Source of the DNA: Blastopirellula sediminis
GTDB taxonomy: Bacteria; Planctomycetota; Planctomycetia; Pirellulales; Pirellulaceae
DNA: 64,000 bases
NCBI RefSeq assembly: GCF_020966755.1
Contig: NZ_JAJKFT010000009.1
Span: 1-64,000 of the forward strand
Direction: 5' to 3'
The notes under the pieces are model-generated. The model was not told where the DNA came from, ran no database searches, and saw nothing but the letters and a program-made list of their open reading frames with translations. Positions 8,527 to 19,025 of the stretch are shown piece by piece (the stretch's first letter is position 1; every line of letters starts with the position of its first letter). A program made the translations under genes and the position numbers.

Positions 8527-11500
8527 ATGCTTCGAACACCCGCTAGGCCGACCTGCGCCAAGCTGGCCGCAATGATTGCAGCCATAGCGTGCTTGCTGTA
8601 TGCGGGTATCGCCGCCGCGCAGACGACGCCCGCGCCCGGCGCCGCTCGGGCCACGGTCGAAGACAATGGTTCGACCCTCTTTTATCTCCGACAAGCCAAC
8701 GGCGAGTATCAGTTCGTTCCCGAGGCGTCGTATGAGGAATATCGAAAGTGGTTCGACGAAATCCGGACGAAGACGGGAGCTAACAGTCCCCCCAAATACT
8801 TGCTGAAACTGGTCGACGTCACCGGCGAAGCGAAAAACGGCTACGTCGAACTCGATCTGACCTATCACTTCGAGCTGCTTGAGAAGGGGTGGATTAAGGC
8901 TTCGCTCGGATTGGCGGGGGCCGCGATCCACGAGTCGCCGACCATGTCGGACGATTCGCGTTGTTACAGCGAACCCGATCCAAGCACCGGCAAATACGTC
9001 CTCTGGATGCGGAACGATTCAGAAGAAGAGTCCCATTTGGTCCAAGTCCGCGTGAAAGCCGCGGTTCGTACCGAAACGAACGGCGATGACGTTCGTTTTA
9101 CTTTGAACGTGTCGTCGGCGGTGCAGTTCCAAATGAAGCTGACGCTTCCGCCGGACGTGCTTGCAACGGCGACCAGTAACGCCCTTGGTACGGCGACCGG
9201 CAGCGCCATCGTCACTTCCACCGAAAAGACCGACGAGGGGACGATCGTCACGGTCGAAACGTCTGGCGGCAGCACGCTGCAAATGAACTGGGGTCCCAAT
9301 CGCCGTGCGATGCAGGACGACGCGCCGATTCTACGCGTCGTTGGCGATATCGAGGCGACGATCGAAGACGATTTGCAGATGAAGACCACCGCCAATCTGC
9401 AAGTGACGTCCCTCAACGGCGTGCCGATCGATTCGTTCGATATTCGGATCGCCGACGACGCCGATTGGTTTCCTCCTTCGCAAACGGTCGACTATCAACT
9501 GCGCGAAGTTTTTCTGCCGCAAGGGGAAGGGCTCGAACAACGCTACATCCGCGTCGAATTTGTGGCGAACAACGCGAACAAGGCCCAGACGCGCGAGATC
9601 GAGTTGAAGACCCGTCAGGCCGGGATCGCCGACGCAAAGGAGAATCGGATTACCGCGGGACTGTTCGACGTCTGGCAGGCGAAAGAGCAGGAAGGACATC
9701 TCCGGCTGAACTACAGCGAAAATGTGATCGCCAACTGGAGCATGCGAAACTATCGCCGTGAAGCGGTTGCCGAAGGGCAGGAAGAGCGAGCCGCATTTTC
9801 TTACGCCGCGCAACCGGCCGAACTTGAGATCAAAGCGACCACGAATCAGCCGACGCTGCAGGCGACCAGCGCCAATTATCAATTGGTGATCAATGAGTCG
9901 GTCGCCCAAGTCGACGCCGATTTCATTTTCTCGGTCCCCAAGTCGTACAGCGAGCCGATCCGGTTTGATCTGAACGGTTGGCAAAGCGTCGTGAAGTTCA
10001 AAGAGAGCGACGTCGATTGGGCGCAGGTCGAAACGGTCGGCGACGAGTGGATCGTGCCGCTGCTGACCGCAGAAATGGACCGCACCAACTCCGCGGCGCG
10101 GTTGGCGCGCGTCTCCCTCACGGCTACGTTTCCCTTGAAGGCCGACGAAAAGGGGATCGCCTCACTGCCGATGATCCGTCCGCAGATCGCGCGACCTACG
10201 GCCGCTTCGATCACGATCCTGACCGCTCCCAATTTGAAAGTTGATCCGGACTTCACCGCCGATTCCCCTTACCAATTGGACGTGCTGGCTCAGGACGAAA
10301 ACGTCGGCTCGCAGAAGCTTTACCTGCGGATGAATCCGACCGAGCAAATGCAGTCGCTCCGGTTAGCGCTGGAGAAGATCGACCAGCAGTTGTTCGTTGT
10401 GCCGCGGGCGGCGATCGATATCGAACCGCCGCTGCAGTCGCTCGAAACGACGCCGCTCGATTCGCGTTGCCAGGTGGTGCAGACGTTTAAGATCAATGCG
10501 TTTTACGGCGGCATCGGCAATCTGTTGCTGCATGGCGCGCCCCGTTCGGCACTGGCCGATCTGGTGATCCGGTTGGATGGCGAAGAGGTTGGGTACGCTC
10601 AACTGCAGTCGCCGCCGGACGGAACGGAATCGGCTCTACGCATTGACGTCTTGGGGCAACCGTCCGAAGCGGAACTGACCATCGAGTACAAGGTGAGTTC
10701 GCCCGGCGCCGCGCTGGCCAGTTCCGGCGAAATGGCGCCGATGATCACGACCATTCCGCTGGTTTGGCTCGCGACGGAACCGTCGTCGTCGGGCCCGGTC
10801 AAAATGGTCGTGCGTCCTACCGAACTGACGATTTCGTCACACTCGGGGATCAACGTCGTTGCGCCTGATCCAGCCTGGGCCGAAGTTCGCAGCGACAGTC
10901 CCAACGTGTTGCTGCAATTGGAATCGGTCGCGACCAGCGAAAACGCTGCGCCAACTGCCGTCACCCTCGAGTTCTCAAAACGACCAGGCGGAGTCGGCGA
11001 TTTGCGGACACGCGTCAAACGGTGCTGGATCCAGGATGCGTTGACGTCAGACCATCGACGGACGCGGGCTTGTTTCCTGTTGCAGACGCGTCAGCCGACG
11101 CTGACGCTTCAGCTTCCCGCGGGAGTGGAAACGTACGAAACGAATTGGAAGTCGCGGCAAGTCGCCAACGAGGATGGTCGCATCACGCTGCAGATTGATC
11201 CGTCGGAACTGTCGCATACGACGGCGATGGACACGCTGGAAGTTTGGTACGAGATCGAAGACAAGGGTCTGGAAAGCGGCCAGCCGCTGGAGCCTCCCGT
11301 TTTGGAAGAAGCGGTCTTCCTGGAGCCGGTCTACTATCAGCTCGCCTGTCCGAGCGACTGGTTCTGTCTTTCGGCGCCGGGGCTGACGGAAGAAATGAAC
11401 TGGGAGTGGACCGGAGGAAGCTACATGCCGGTGGAGCGGATCCATCAGGATCGGCTGGAAAGCTGGGCCGGCGCCAGCAATCAAAGAGAGTTCCCCCCGG

Positions 11501-11925
11501 GCATGAGCCAATATCTCTACAGTTCGATCGGCGCTCCGAAAGCGATCGAGCCGTGGTTCGTCCGGCGGCGAACCTTAATGGCTGCATTTGGCGGGATCAC
11601 GTTGACGCTGGGACTGGGGCTCTTCTACTTGCCTCAGATGCGGCGTGCGTCGGTGGTCGGCGTGTTGGTCGCTGCTGCTGCGGCGATGGCGATTTTCTAC
11701 CCGCATCATGCGGTACTGATCGGCGGCATGGCGGCAGTCGGTCTGGCCTGCAGCTTGTTTTCGATCGTCCTCTATTTCGCGCTCGGAACGCGTCGGCCGT
11801 CACGCACGGTGGTGCGTCGCGCCGGTTCCGAATCGCAAGTGCGCGCCTTGCCGCCGGAGCCGCCCGAACCGGTTTCGACCCAGGCCGGATCCGCATTGCT
11901 GAAGTCGTCGTCGGCGGAGGCGTAA
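8527..11925 (+). CDS. Giant exported membrane protein, module 1 of a paired system
   Basis: The 1132-residue protein is of unknown function. It has a signal peptide (about residues 1-32, ending AGIAAAQTT) and a conserved-looking start, YLRQANGEYQFVPEASYEEYRKW. Roughly 950 residues of beta-rich, Thr/Glu-rich sequence follow, without enzymatic motifs. The C-terminus has three to four hydrophobic helices (about residues 1015-1090), for example MAAFGGITLTLGLGLFYLP and AVLIGGMAAVGLACSLFSIVL, then a short basic cytoplasmic tail. The ATG at 8527 is chosen over an in-frame start at 8491 because it begins the signal peptide cleanly. The next gene starts 4 nt after its stop, so they form an operon. The bulk is predicted to be extracytoplasmic. 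Adhesive, scaffold or receptor roles are guesses. Confidence 0.72.
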   Translation: MLRTPARPTCAKLAAMIAAIACLLYAGIAAAQTTPAPGAARATVEDNGSTLFYLRQANGEYQFVPEASYEEYRKWFDEIRTKTGANSPPKYLLKLVDVTGEAKNGYVELDLTYHFELLEKGWIKASLGLAGAAIHESPTMSDDSRCYSEPDPSTGKYVLWMRNDSEEESHLVQVRVKAAVRTETNGDDVRFTLNVSSAVQFQMKLTLPPDVLATATSNALGTATGSAIVTSTEKTDEGTIVTVETSGGSTLQMNWGPNRRAMQDDAPILRVVGDIEATIEDDLQMKTTANLQVTSLNGVPIDSFDIRIADDADWFPPSQTVDYQLREVFLPQGEGLEQRYIRVEFVANNANKAQTREIELKTRQAGIADAKENRITAGLFDVWQAKEQEGHLRLNYSENVIANWSMRNYRREAVAEGQEERAAFSYAAQPAELEIKATTNQPTLQATSANYQLVINESVAQVDADFIFSVPKSYSEPIRFDLNGWQSVVKFKESDVDWAQVETVGDEWIVPLLTAEMDRTNSAARLARVSLTATFPLKADEKGIASLPMIRPQIARPTAASITILTAPNLKVDPDFTADSPYQLDVLAQDENVGSQKLYLRMNPTEQMQSLRLALEKIDQQLFVVPRAAIDIEPPLQSLETTPLDSRCQVVQTFKINAFYGGIGNLLLHGAPRSALADLVIRLDGEEVGYAQLQSPPDGTESALRIDVLGQPSEAELTIEYKVSSPGAALASSGEMAPMITTIPLVWLATEPSSSGPVKMVVRPTELTISSHSGINVVAPDPAWAEVRSDSPNVLLQLESVATSENAAPTAVTLEFSKRPGGVGDLRTRVKRCWIQDALTSDHRRTRACFLLQTRQPTLTLQLPAGVETYETNWKSRQVANEDGRITLQIDPSELSHTTAMDTLEVWYEIEDKGLESGQPLEPPVLEEAVFLEPVYYQLACPSDWFCLSAPGLTEEMNWEWTGGSYMPVERIHQDRLESWAGASNQREFPPGMSQYLYSSIGAPKAIEPWFVRRRTLMAAFGGITLTLGLGLFYLPQMRRASVVGVLVAAAAAMAIFYPHHAVLIGGMAAVGLACSLFSIVLYFALGTRRPSRTVVRRAGSESQVRALPPEPPEPVSTQAGSALLKSSSAEA

Positions 11926-11928
11926 CCG

Positions 11929-14900
11929 ATGCGGCCATTCGCGCTAATCATCTTTGCGCTGTCGTTCACGGCGAGTTTGGGCTCCTTCGCTTGGGGCGAT
12001 GATGCCGTTCCTGCGATCGAGTACCGCCGTCTTTACGTGCCGGTCGGACAGGAAAAGCTCTGGCCGCGCAACGGGTTTATCTACGCCCCGGTGATTCGGC
12101 TCAGCGATTTTGAAAACGCCGTGAAAGCGATTCATGAATCGCGTGGCGGTCCGAGCGACGTCGCCCGCATTCGTCGGACGGAATTGGTCGGCCGCGTCAC
12201 CGAAACGATGCTCGAAGGGGAAGCGACGTTTGAATTGTCGCTCGCCAACGAGGACTTTGGGCAGACGCAGCAGTTCGTTTCGTTTCAGGGGACGAATCTC
12301 GAGTTCTCGCCGCTCGAAACGCTCGCGCCGATGTCGATATCCAATCAAACGACGATCAGTCGTCCCGGCCTCAGCGACGGCGAGGTCGGCATCTGGGCGA
12401 CGCAAGCCGATCCAAAATTTCGCTGGCGAGCGGTCTCGTCCGAGTCGGGAGAGTTTTCGCTCCGCTTGCCCCCGGCCGGTTCGTCGAGCTTGCGGCTTCA
12501 GATGGGCGCTGATCAACAAGTGCAAGCCGATGTCGGCATCGTACAGGAAGTCGTTTCCGAGGATGAAGAAAAGCCGAGCGAGTGGTTGTTGCTGCCCGAC
12601 GCGCTGGGGCAGATCAAGTTCCGCATTGTCGATCGTCGCGACTCCAACAGCGCGTCGCCGGTCCATGTCGCGCAGCACGCCAGATATGACGTGGGGGCTG
12701 CGAGCATCTCGGTCGCGACTCGTTTTATTTGCGTCTCGACCGCCGAGCCGCTGCGGAAGTTTGAACTCTGGAGCGATGCGCGGCTTATCTTGACCGGCGT
12801 CCATCTGTTCGACTCGCAGCGACGACCGCAACCGGTCGCCTGGGAGCAATCGCCGCCGAATGAAGGGGGAAAACGCCGACTCACCATTCGTTTGCCTGAC
12901 AACGACCAGCGTCTGTCGGAGTTTGAGTTCACCGGCGTCGTTCCGGTCGAAAGTTCTCCTACGCGACTGAAGGCGCCTTTGTTGTCGGTCGATGCGGCGA
13001 TGTGGCAAGAAGGCGAGGTGACCATCGCGCCTGGGGACGATTGGCGAATCACGACTCTGGACGCTCGGCAGGCGAAGCAGGTCGGTTTTGATCCGCAAAA
13101 CGAACAGGAACAGACGGCCCAGTTCGTCTTGTTCACTCCTTCCTCGTCGATTGAATTCGCCCTGACGCGAGTTGAACCTCACTTGCACTTCCTGGTCGGA
13201 AACTCGGTCAAAATCGGACCGACGAAAATCACCGCCAATACCACCGCGACCGTTTCCTTGGCGGAGGGAGAAACGCTTGACCTCGAGTTTGGGCTGCTCG
13301 GCGGTTGGAACGTCGACTCGTTGACGACCGAACCGGCGGCCAAGGCGATGCTCGATCGCTGGTATGTCGATGACGACGGCAAGTTGATTGTGCGTTTGAA
13401 AGAGCCGATCTCCCCTTCGCAGGCGGTGACGATTAACGCTCGGTTTTCGCGTCCTCGTCGCGAATCGGAAGTCGGATACGATACTCGCAAATTGAAGCCG
13501 ATGCAGCTTGACGGTGAAATCCAGGCCGACTGGATTCGCGTTTCCGCGGATGAGACGATCGAACTTCGTCCTTCGCCCGAATCGGCTGAATTGCTGATCG
13601 ATCCCGCTTCGCTTTCTGAAGGGACGAAACTACTGCTGCCAGGCGAAACGCCCCCTAGTTCGCTCCTGTTCGCATCACGTTCGCCCCGTTACGGAGATCC
13701 GGTCGTCCTGGCCGTGCCGAAGCGCGTCGGCTACAAAGTCGCGATTCATTGCGACGTGCTGCTGCGCGATGAGGATATGAAGGAGCGAATTCAAATCGAG
13801 ATCGGCGGCGCTGGAGATTTCAACGAACCGATTCTGTTGCATGCGACCGAAGCGGCCAAGGAGTTGACGAAATGGCGACTCAGCGACGGAGGGGACGTCG
13901 TCTGCACGCCGCTAGTGAACAAGGGCGCCGCCACGTCGAAGTTGGCGGCGTACGAGTTGCGGTTGCCTCCCGGGACTCGCTTGCCTGCGACCTTGACGAC
14001 CGATATCACGCGACCAATTTCCGACGGTGCGACGCCTATTTTGCTCGCGACGCCGCAAGTGGCGACGCAGACCAATCAGCTTGATATCGCCGCCCCTCGT
14101 TCCTGGCGATTAACGGTCGGCGAAGCGTTTCCGCTGTCGCCGATCTACGACAACAAATCGCCGAGCGAAGACCATTTGCAGAATCGCGAGTTCCGGTATC
14201 GCGGCGTCGACGTCTCGCGCGTCAGCGACGAGTTGGGAGGGGGCCCCGTCGTCAAGATCGACGCCAAGCCGCTCGACTTGGCGCCCTATGCGGAGCTGGC
14301 CGAATATCGATTCGATCTGCGGCGCGATTCGGTGCTGGTCGACGCCGACTTCCGTTTGATCGCCGCGAGCGCCGGCGAATTGCAGTTTGGCTTTCCCACC
14401 GGCTGCCGCTTGTTGGCGGTGAAGCTCGATGGTCATCCGGTCGTCGAGACGTCGCTCGGAGAGGGCCTGTTCGCCGTGAAAGTGCAAGGAGGAGCTCGTC
14501 CGCAAGTTTGCTCGATCCGTTACGAATCGACCGCTCCCAGCTTTCCGCTGTTTCGCCCGTTCGTGTTGCGGCGGCCAACGACCAGCTTCGCCATTTTGCA
14601 ATCGACGTCGCAGGCCGTGACGTCGCAGCTGACGTTCTACACTTGGAATAAATCGCTTTCGGCTCACCTGCGAAGCATGTTTTTGCATGGTCTCTACGCT
14701 CGCTCCGGCAACGGCGCAGAGCGTCATTCGATGGAGTTGGCAGGTTCGACGTCGTCGATCTGGGCGGTTGATCCGCAGCAGATCGTTTCGTTGGGTTATG
14801 CACTCTTGGGAATCTCATTCTTGACCGGTTGGCTGGTTCCACGGTGGCGGGTCGGTTTGTTGATCGCGGCCCTAGGCGTCGCCTTTGCGGCGATCGTGCT

Positions 14901-17900
14901 GCCAACGACGCTGGCGCCGATCACCGCCGGAATTTTGCAAGGATTGATCGCTGGCTGCATCGTCCGCTGGTTCGCGACTTCGTGGCACGAGGTCGAAGCC
15001 AGCGACTCACGGAATGCCCGCTCTGCCGCTGGGATGTTGTTCGTGCTGGCCGTGCTGTTGCCGAGCGGTTCGCTCTTCGCGCAGCAACCAGCCGCCGCCG
15101 AAGCGAAGCCGGTCGCCTATCCAATTTGGATCCCGATTGACGCCGATAAGAAACCGACTGGCGACGTCTACTTGCCGCAGCCGCTCTACGATTACCTGTT
15201 TACCGCTTCCAAGAGTCCGATCTATACGCCGCTTCCGGTCGACGTGACGGCGGCGTCGTGGCGGATTTCCCCTCCCACAGCGAACATGCCCGATACGTTC
15301 AGCGTCGCTGGGCTATTCGATATCAGTTCGACGGTGAATGGGACGACTTTCGCATTTCCGCTGAGCGCTGATTTCCTCGCCGGAGTGCAATCGGTCCTGG
15401 TCGACGAGATCCCGCTGTCGATGATCGATCTCGCCGAGAAAAAAGAGTTGAGCGTCATGTTTGACGACGCTGGCGATCATCGCGTGAAGATCGTCGCCCA
15501 GCTTCCGGCTGATCGGACCGTGTCGTGGGAGACGCCTCCTTGCTTGAACGCCGAATTGCGTTATGAGTCGATCGCCAGCAAGCCGATCGCCGAGATTCTC
15601 GCCGATGGCAAGCCGCTGCCGTTTGAGTCCCTTTCGACCTTCACCAGTATTCCGCTCGGAGCGGTCCGCAAGATCGGTTGGGCGCCCAACGCCGATTCGA
15701 ACGACGGTCGATTCCATGCGCGCCAAGTCGATCTGCTGCAATTGGGGCAACCGTCGCCAACGCTGATCAGCCGTCTGCAGCTGACGCCGATCAGCGGCGA
15801 AATAAGAACTTGTCGCGTTCAATTCGATCCCCGCTTGCGTTGGAACGAAGTCAAAACCCCCGGCGTTTCGATCGAAGTCGCGGGAAATGAACTGATGGCG
15901 ACGTTTGAGCCGCCGGTCGCCGAGCCGGTGGCGCTGGAACTTTCGTTTACGCTTGACCAATCGAACGGCATAGGCGCGTTCGACCTTCCGAACGTCTCCG
16001 TTACCGACGCCGAAACGACGCAGCGCTGGGCCGCGATTGCGGCGCCGACTAGCGTTGAGGCGGTCTGGAGAAAAGATGCCAGCAGCTTGGCGACCGTGAC
16101 TACCCCTGAGTTTATCGATGCGTGGCCCGTGCCGATCGACGGCCTACGCCGCGCATTTGATCTGAGCAACGAATCGACCACTCCGGCTATCGTCGATGTG
16201 ACGCCGGTTCCGTCGAAGCTGTTCATCACGGCCAACGAGTACGTTCATGTCGGCTCGCTCACGTCCGACTATCGGCTCGACTTGCAGATCGAAACGCTCG
16301 CAGGCGAGGTTTCGTCGTTGGCGCTCGAAATGACGCCTGGCTGGAAGGTCGATGACGTCTCGTTTATCTCGGACGGCGTGGTTCGTAATGTCGTCTGGCA
16401 ATATGACGAGCCGACCTCTCGGTTGTCGCTCTTTTTCGCCTCGCCGCTGCGGGCGCTGGCCGAAATTCGCATCCAAGGGCATTTCGCCACTGATCTGGCG
16501 GCCGCGCTAAAGGTGAAGGTGCCGCGCGTCATCGACGCTCAGATCGATTCTTCCTATTTGCATATCTCCCACGACCCGGACGTTCGTCTGCGGCGATTGC
16601 CGGAGATCGGCCCGGCGATGTTTGACACTGCGGCCAGCGAAGCGGCGCCGCCGTTGGAATCAGGGCAGGGGCAGTCGTTCGGCAGTTTTCGCGTGCTGGA
16701 CCCCAAAGGGGTCATGCAGTTAACCGTCCAGCGCAACAATGTTGAGCTCGGGGGAGAGATGCTGCTCTCCGCCAAGGGAGGCGAAGACGGCTGGACGGTG
16801 CGAGTCGACTGTCGCCTACGACTGAAACGAACCGTCCCCGATCTGATCGAGTTTCTCGCTCCAGCCAATTACCAGCTGAAAACGAGTTCGCTGATCGGAT
16901 TCGACGTCACGCAGCGGCCGCTTGGCGCCGCAGGCGTCATCTGGCAGTTGCGTCCGCTGCGTCCCCTGCCGGATGAATTTCAGCTGAGTCTGATCGCCGA
17001 CGTCGAGACGCCGAACATCGGCGACTTGGTGATTCGGCCGGTTCGCCTGTTGGGCCAATACCCGCCGCAATATGTCGCGGTCCCCCGTTCGTTTAACTCG
17101 CAGCAAATCGTGTGGGGGACGCGTGAACTGCAATCGGTCGCGTTTCCGGACAGTTGGTTCGCGATGCACGTCCCGGCTGGAAGCCAGGTCTATCAGTCGC
17201 TCTCTGGCAGTTATGAGTGCCGCGTCGCCGGACTATTGCCGACCGAAGAGACGCCGCGCGTCGTGGCGTTGCAGCACGATGTGAAGGTGGCGGCCGAACC
17301 GAATTACCTGACGACGACGTCGATTTATCTTTCTCCGGAAGGGAGCGACTTCTTTACGTTTCGACTGCCTGCCGGAGCGAAGCTCCTGGCGACGTCGATC
17401 GAAGGGAAGGTGGTCGCCGCTGAATCGGACGCTGAGGGAGCGGTGACGGTCCCGCTGTTGTCCCGTTCGCTAACGCAAAAGCTTGTCGTTTCATACGTTT
17501 ACCCGGCGGCGACGCCTGGGGCTCGCGATCTCGACGTGATTACGTTCGACTCGCGTACGACGACGCCGACCCCGATTTGGCGAATCGAGAGCCAGCACCC
17601 ACTGCAATGCGATTTTGATCCGCTCACCGTCGTTGAGTGGCGTACCGATCGCTTCACCGAGGCCTGGCGCCGCTGGAAGCGGGGGATTCGTGACAGCGAC
17701 GCTTCGGCAGTCGAGATCGCCGCTTGGAAAAAACGGCGTTTGCAGGAAGCCGATAACGCCTGGCACGCACTGGCCGCGTTGCTCATGGAAGTTCAAGGAG
17801 AACACTTTGACCCGCAGCGACATTTCAGTGAGATCACCTCTGGCGATGAGCTGACCCTGTTGCAGTCGGAGGTCGCCAAGGCCGGGATCGAGCCGCAGTC

Positions 17901-18291
17901 AACTCCCGAAGTTTGGAGCGACGTGTTGTACGGTAAAGCGGACGCAGTGCGTCTGAGCCGGAAACCGGCGACGTGGGATTTCGATTGGCGGCGGCCGTTG
18001 TTGCTCATCGGCGGTTTGCTAGCGTCGCTGTTGCTACTCACCCTGATTTGGCGTCAGCCGGAATGGCTCGAATTGTCGGCCGCTTGGATGTCGCGTTGGC
18101 CGCACGCCTTGGGAGCGGCCGCAGGAATCGCGTGGGGGCTGTTTCTGCAGCCTGCGTTTGTCGGCTGGATCATTGCGGCGGTCTTTGTGCTGGCCGCCTC
18201 TCCGCTACGTCTGGCGCGGAATGGAGGGAACGATTCCGGAAGGTCTTTTCTGGGGAAACTTGAACGTAGCGTCAGCAAATCTCGACGCTAG
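11929..18291 (+). CDS. 2120-residue exported membrane protein, two fused modules
   Basis: Signal peptide residues 1-24 (ending FAWGDD), then IEYRRLYVPVGQEKLW and a long beta-rich region to about residue 940. Several hydrophobic helices follow (about 948-1018). A segment at about residues 1036-1053 looks like a second signal peptide (MLFVLAVLLPSGSLFAQQ), followed by another start-like motif, YPIWIPIDADKKP. A second beta-rich region runs to about residue 2010, then three more helices (about 2024-2100). The gene therefore looks like a fusion of two proteins, each built like the preceding one. It starts 4 nt after the upstream gene, with GGAGG just before it. No catalytic motif was found. The molecular role is unknown. 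Confidence 0.72.
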   Translation: MRPFALIIFALSFTASLGSFAWGDDAVPAIEYRRLYVPVGQEKLWPRNGFIYAPVIRLSDFENAVKAIHESRGGPSDVARIRRTELVGRVTETMLEGEATFELSLANEDFGQTQQFVSFQGTNLEFSPLETLAPMSISNQTTISRPGLSDGEVGIWATQADPKFRWRAVSSESGEFSLRLPPAGSSSLRLQMGADQQVQADVGIVQEVVSEDEEKPSEWLLLPDALGQIKFRIVDRRDSNSASPVHVAQHARYDVGAASISVATRFICVSTAEPLRKFELWSDARLILTGVHLFDSQRRPQPVAWEQSPPNEGGKRRLTIRLPDNDQRLSEFEFTGVVPVESSPTRLKAPLLSVDAAMWQEGEVTIAPGDDWRITTLDARQAKQVGFDPQNEQEQTAQFVLFTPSSSIEFALTRVEPHLHFLVGNSVKIGPTKITANTTATVSLAEGETLDLEFGLLGGWNVDSLTTEPAAKAMLDRWYVDDDGKLIVRLKEPISPSQAVTINARFSRPRRESEVGYDTRKLKPMQLDGEIQADWIRVSADETIELRPSPESAELLIDPASLSEGTKLLLPGETPPSSLLFASRSPRYGDPVVLAVPKRVGYKVAIHCDVLLRDEDMKERIQIEIGGAGDFNEPILLHATEAAKELTKWRLSDGGDVVCTPLVNKGAATSKLAAYELRLPPGTRLPATLTTDITRPISDGATPILLATPQVATQTNQLDIAAPRSWRLTVGEAFPLSPIYDNKSPSEDHLQNREFRYRGVDVSRVSDELGGGPVVKIDAKPLDLAPYAELAEYRFDLRRDSVLVDADFRLIAASAGELQFGFPTGCRLLAVKLDGHPVVETSLGEGLFAVKVQGGARPQVCSIRYESTAPSFPLFRPFVLRRPTTSFAILQSTSQAVTSQLTFYTWNKSLSAHLRSMFLHGLYARSGNGAERHSMELAGSTSSIWAVDPQQIVSLGYALLGISFLTGWLVPRWRVGLLIAALGVAFAAIVLPTTLAPITAGILQGLIAGCIVRWFATSWHEVEASDSRNARSAAGMLFVLAVLLPSGSLFAQQPAAAEAKPVAYPIWIPIDADKKPTGDVYLPQPLYDYLFTASKSPIYTPLPVDVTAASWRISPPTANMPDTFSVAGLFDISSTVNGTTFAFPLSADFLAGVQSVLVDEIPLSMIDLAEKKELSVMFDDAGDHRVKIVAQLPADRTVSWETPPCLNAELRYESIASKPIAEILADGKPLPFESLSTFTSIPLGAVRKIGWAPNADSNDGRFHARQVDLLQLGQPSPTLISRLQLTPISGEIRTCRVQFDPRLRWNEVKTPGVSIEVAGNELMATFEPPVAEPVALELSFTLDQSNGIGAFDLPNVSVTDAETTQRWAAIAAPTSVEAVWRKDASSLATVTTPEFIDAWPVPIDGLRRAFDLSNESTTPAIVDVTPVPSKLFITANEYVHVGSLTSDYRLDLQIETLAGEVSSLALEMTPGWKVDDVSFISDGVVRNVVWQYDEPTSRLSLFFASPLRALAEIRIQGHFATDLAAALKVKVPRVIDAQIDSSYLHISHDPDVRLRRLPEIGPAMFDTAASEAAPPLESGQGQSFGSFRVLDPKGVMQLTVQRNNVELGGEMLLSAKGGEDGWTVRVDCRLRLKRTVPDLIEFLAPANYQLKTSSLIGFDVTQRPLGAAGVIWQLRPLRPLPDEFQLSLIADVETPNIGDLVIRPVRLLGQYPPQYVAVPRSFNSQQIVWGTRELQSVAFPDSWFAMHVPAGSQVYQSLSGSYECRVAGLLPTEETPRVVALQHDVKVAAEPNYLTTTSIYLSPEGSDFFTFRLPAGAKLLATSIEGKVVAAESDAEGAVTVPLLSRSLTQKLVVSYVYPAATPGARDLDVITFDSRTTTPTPIWRIESQHPLQCDFDPLTVVEWRTDRFTEAWRRWKRGIRDSDASAVEIAAWKKRRLQEADNAWHALAALLMEVQGEHFDPQRHFSEITSGDELTLLQSEVAKAGIEPQSTPEVWSDVLYGKADAVRLSRKPATWDFDWRRPLLLIGGLLASLLLLTLIWRQPEWLELSAAWMSRWPHALGAAAGIAWGLFLQPAFVGWIIAAVFVLAASPLRLARNGGNDSGRSFLGKLERSVSKSRR

Positions 18292-18451
18292 CGTCCGTTT
18301 GCGGGGAATTTCGCAACGTTGTACTTTTCCGGCGGCCGATACTTCATCTTGGCGGATTGAATCCGATTTGTTACCGTACCTGCTCCAATTTGATTTCGGG
18401 ATGAACGACATCATCTTCTGATTCTGCTGGCTAACATGGAAGGAGGCCGGA

Positions 18452-18967
18452 ATGATTCTCTCTGGACTACGAGAACTGCCGGTTCACATTCGATGGATGA
18501 TCCGCCGCGACATGGCGGAAGTGTTGCAGATTGAACGCGCCAGTTTCGAGTTTCCCTGGGGGGAAGACGACTTCATTCAATGCCTTCGCCAGCGCAACTG
18601 CATCGGCATGGTGGCCGAGCATGACGAGCGCATCGTCGGCTTCATGATTTATCAGCTTCATCGCACGCGTCTGCACGTGATGAACTTTGCGGTCGATCCG
18701 GCCTGCCGTCGCCTGGCGATCGGCTCGCAGATGGTCGCCAAGCTGGCCAGCAAATTGTCGCCGCATCGCCGGTCGCAGATCTTGTTGGAAGTTCGCGAGA
18801 CGAACCTCGACGCCCAGCTCTTCTTCCGCAAAGAAGGTTTCCGGGCGATCTCGGTCCTACGAGATTTTTACGAAGACACGACCGAAGACGCTTACCTGAT
18901 GCAATATCGGTTCCAGCAACCGGTCGAAGCCGAAACCGCGTCGCCGATCGCTCGGCTGGCCGGTTAA
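18452..18967 (+). CDS. rimI: GNAT acetyltransferase, RimI-like (ribosomal protein S18 N-acetyltransferase)
   Basis: The 171-residue protein has the GNAT fold in order: an N-terminal IRRDMAEVLQIERASFEFPW typical of RimI, beta-4 LHVMNFAVDPACRR, the acetyl-CoA loop RRLAIGSQMVAKL (an R/Q-x-x-G-x-G/A variant) and C-terminal NLDAQLFFRKEGFRAISVLRDFY. The FRKEGF segment parallels the YxxxGF motif of RimI. RimI acetylates the N-terminal Ala of S18; the exact substrate here is inferred. AAGGAGG at 18440-18446 lies 5 nt before the ATG. It follows the giant-protein operon by 160 nt and ends before a terminator. Confidence 0.82.
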   Translation: MILSGLRELPVHIRWMIRRDMAEVLQIERASFEFPWGEDDFIQCLRQRNCIGMVAEHDERIVGFMIYQLHRTRLHVMNFAVDPACRRLAIGSQMVAKLASKLSPHRRSQILLEVRETNLDAQLFFRKEGFRAISVLRDFYEDTTEDAYLMQYRFQQPVEAETASPIARLAG

Positions 18968-18992
18968 CGCCCGTTCGCAAAACGAAATATCC

Positions 18993-19025
18993 GCAAGAGA
19001 CGCATCGATTCGAGGCGTCTTTTGC
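18993..19025 (+). terminator. Rho-independent terminator after rimI
   Basis: An 11-bp stem with one G-U pair (18993-19003 with 19015-19025, core AGACGC/GCGTCT) and an 11-nt loop lies 26 nt after the rimI stop. The T-run is interrupted. Confidence 0.6.
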
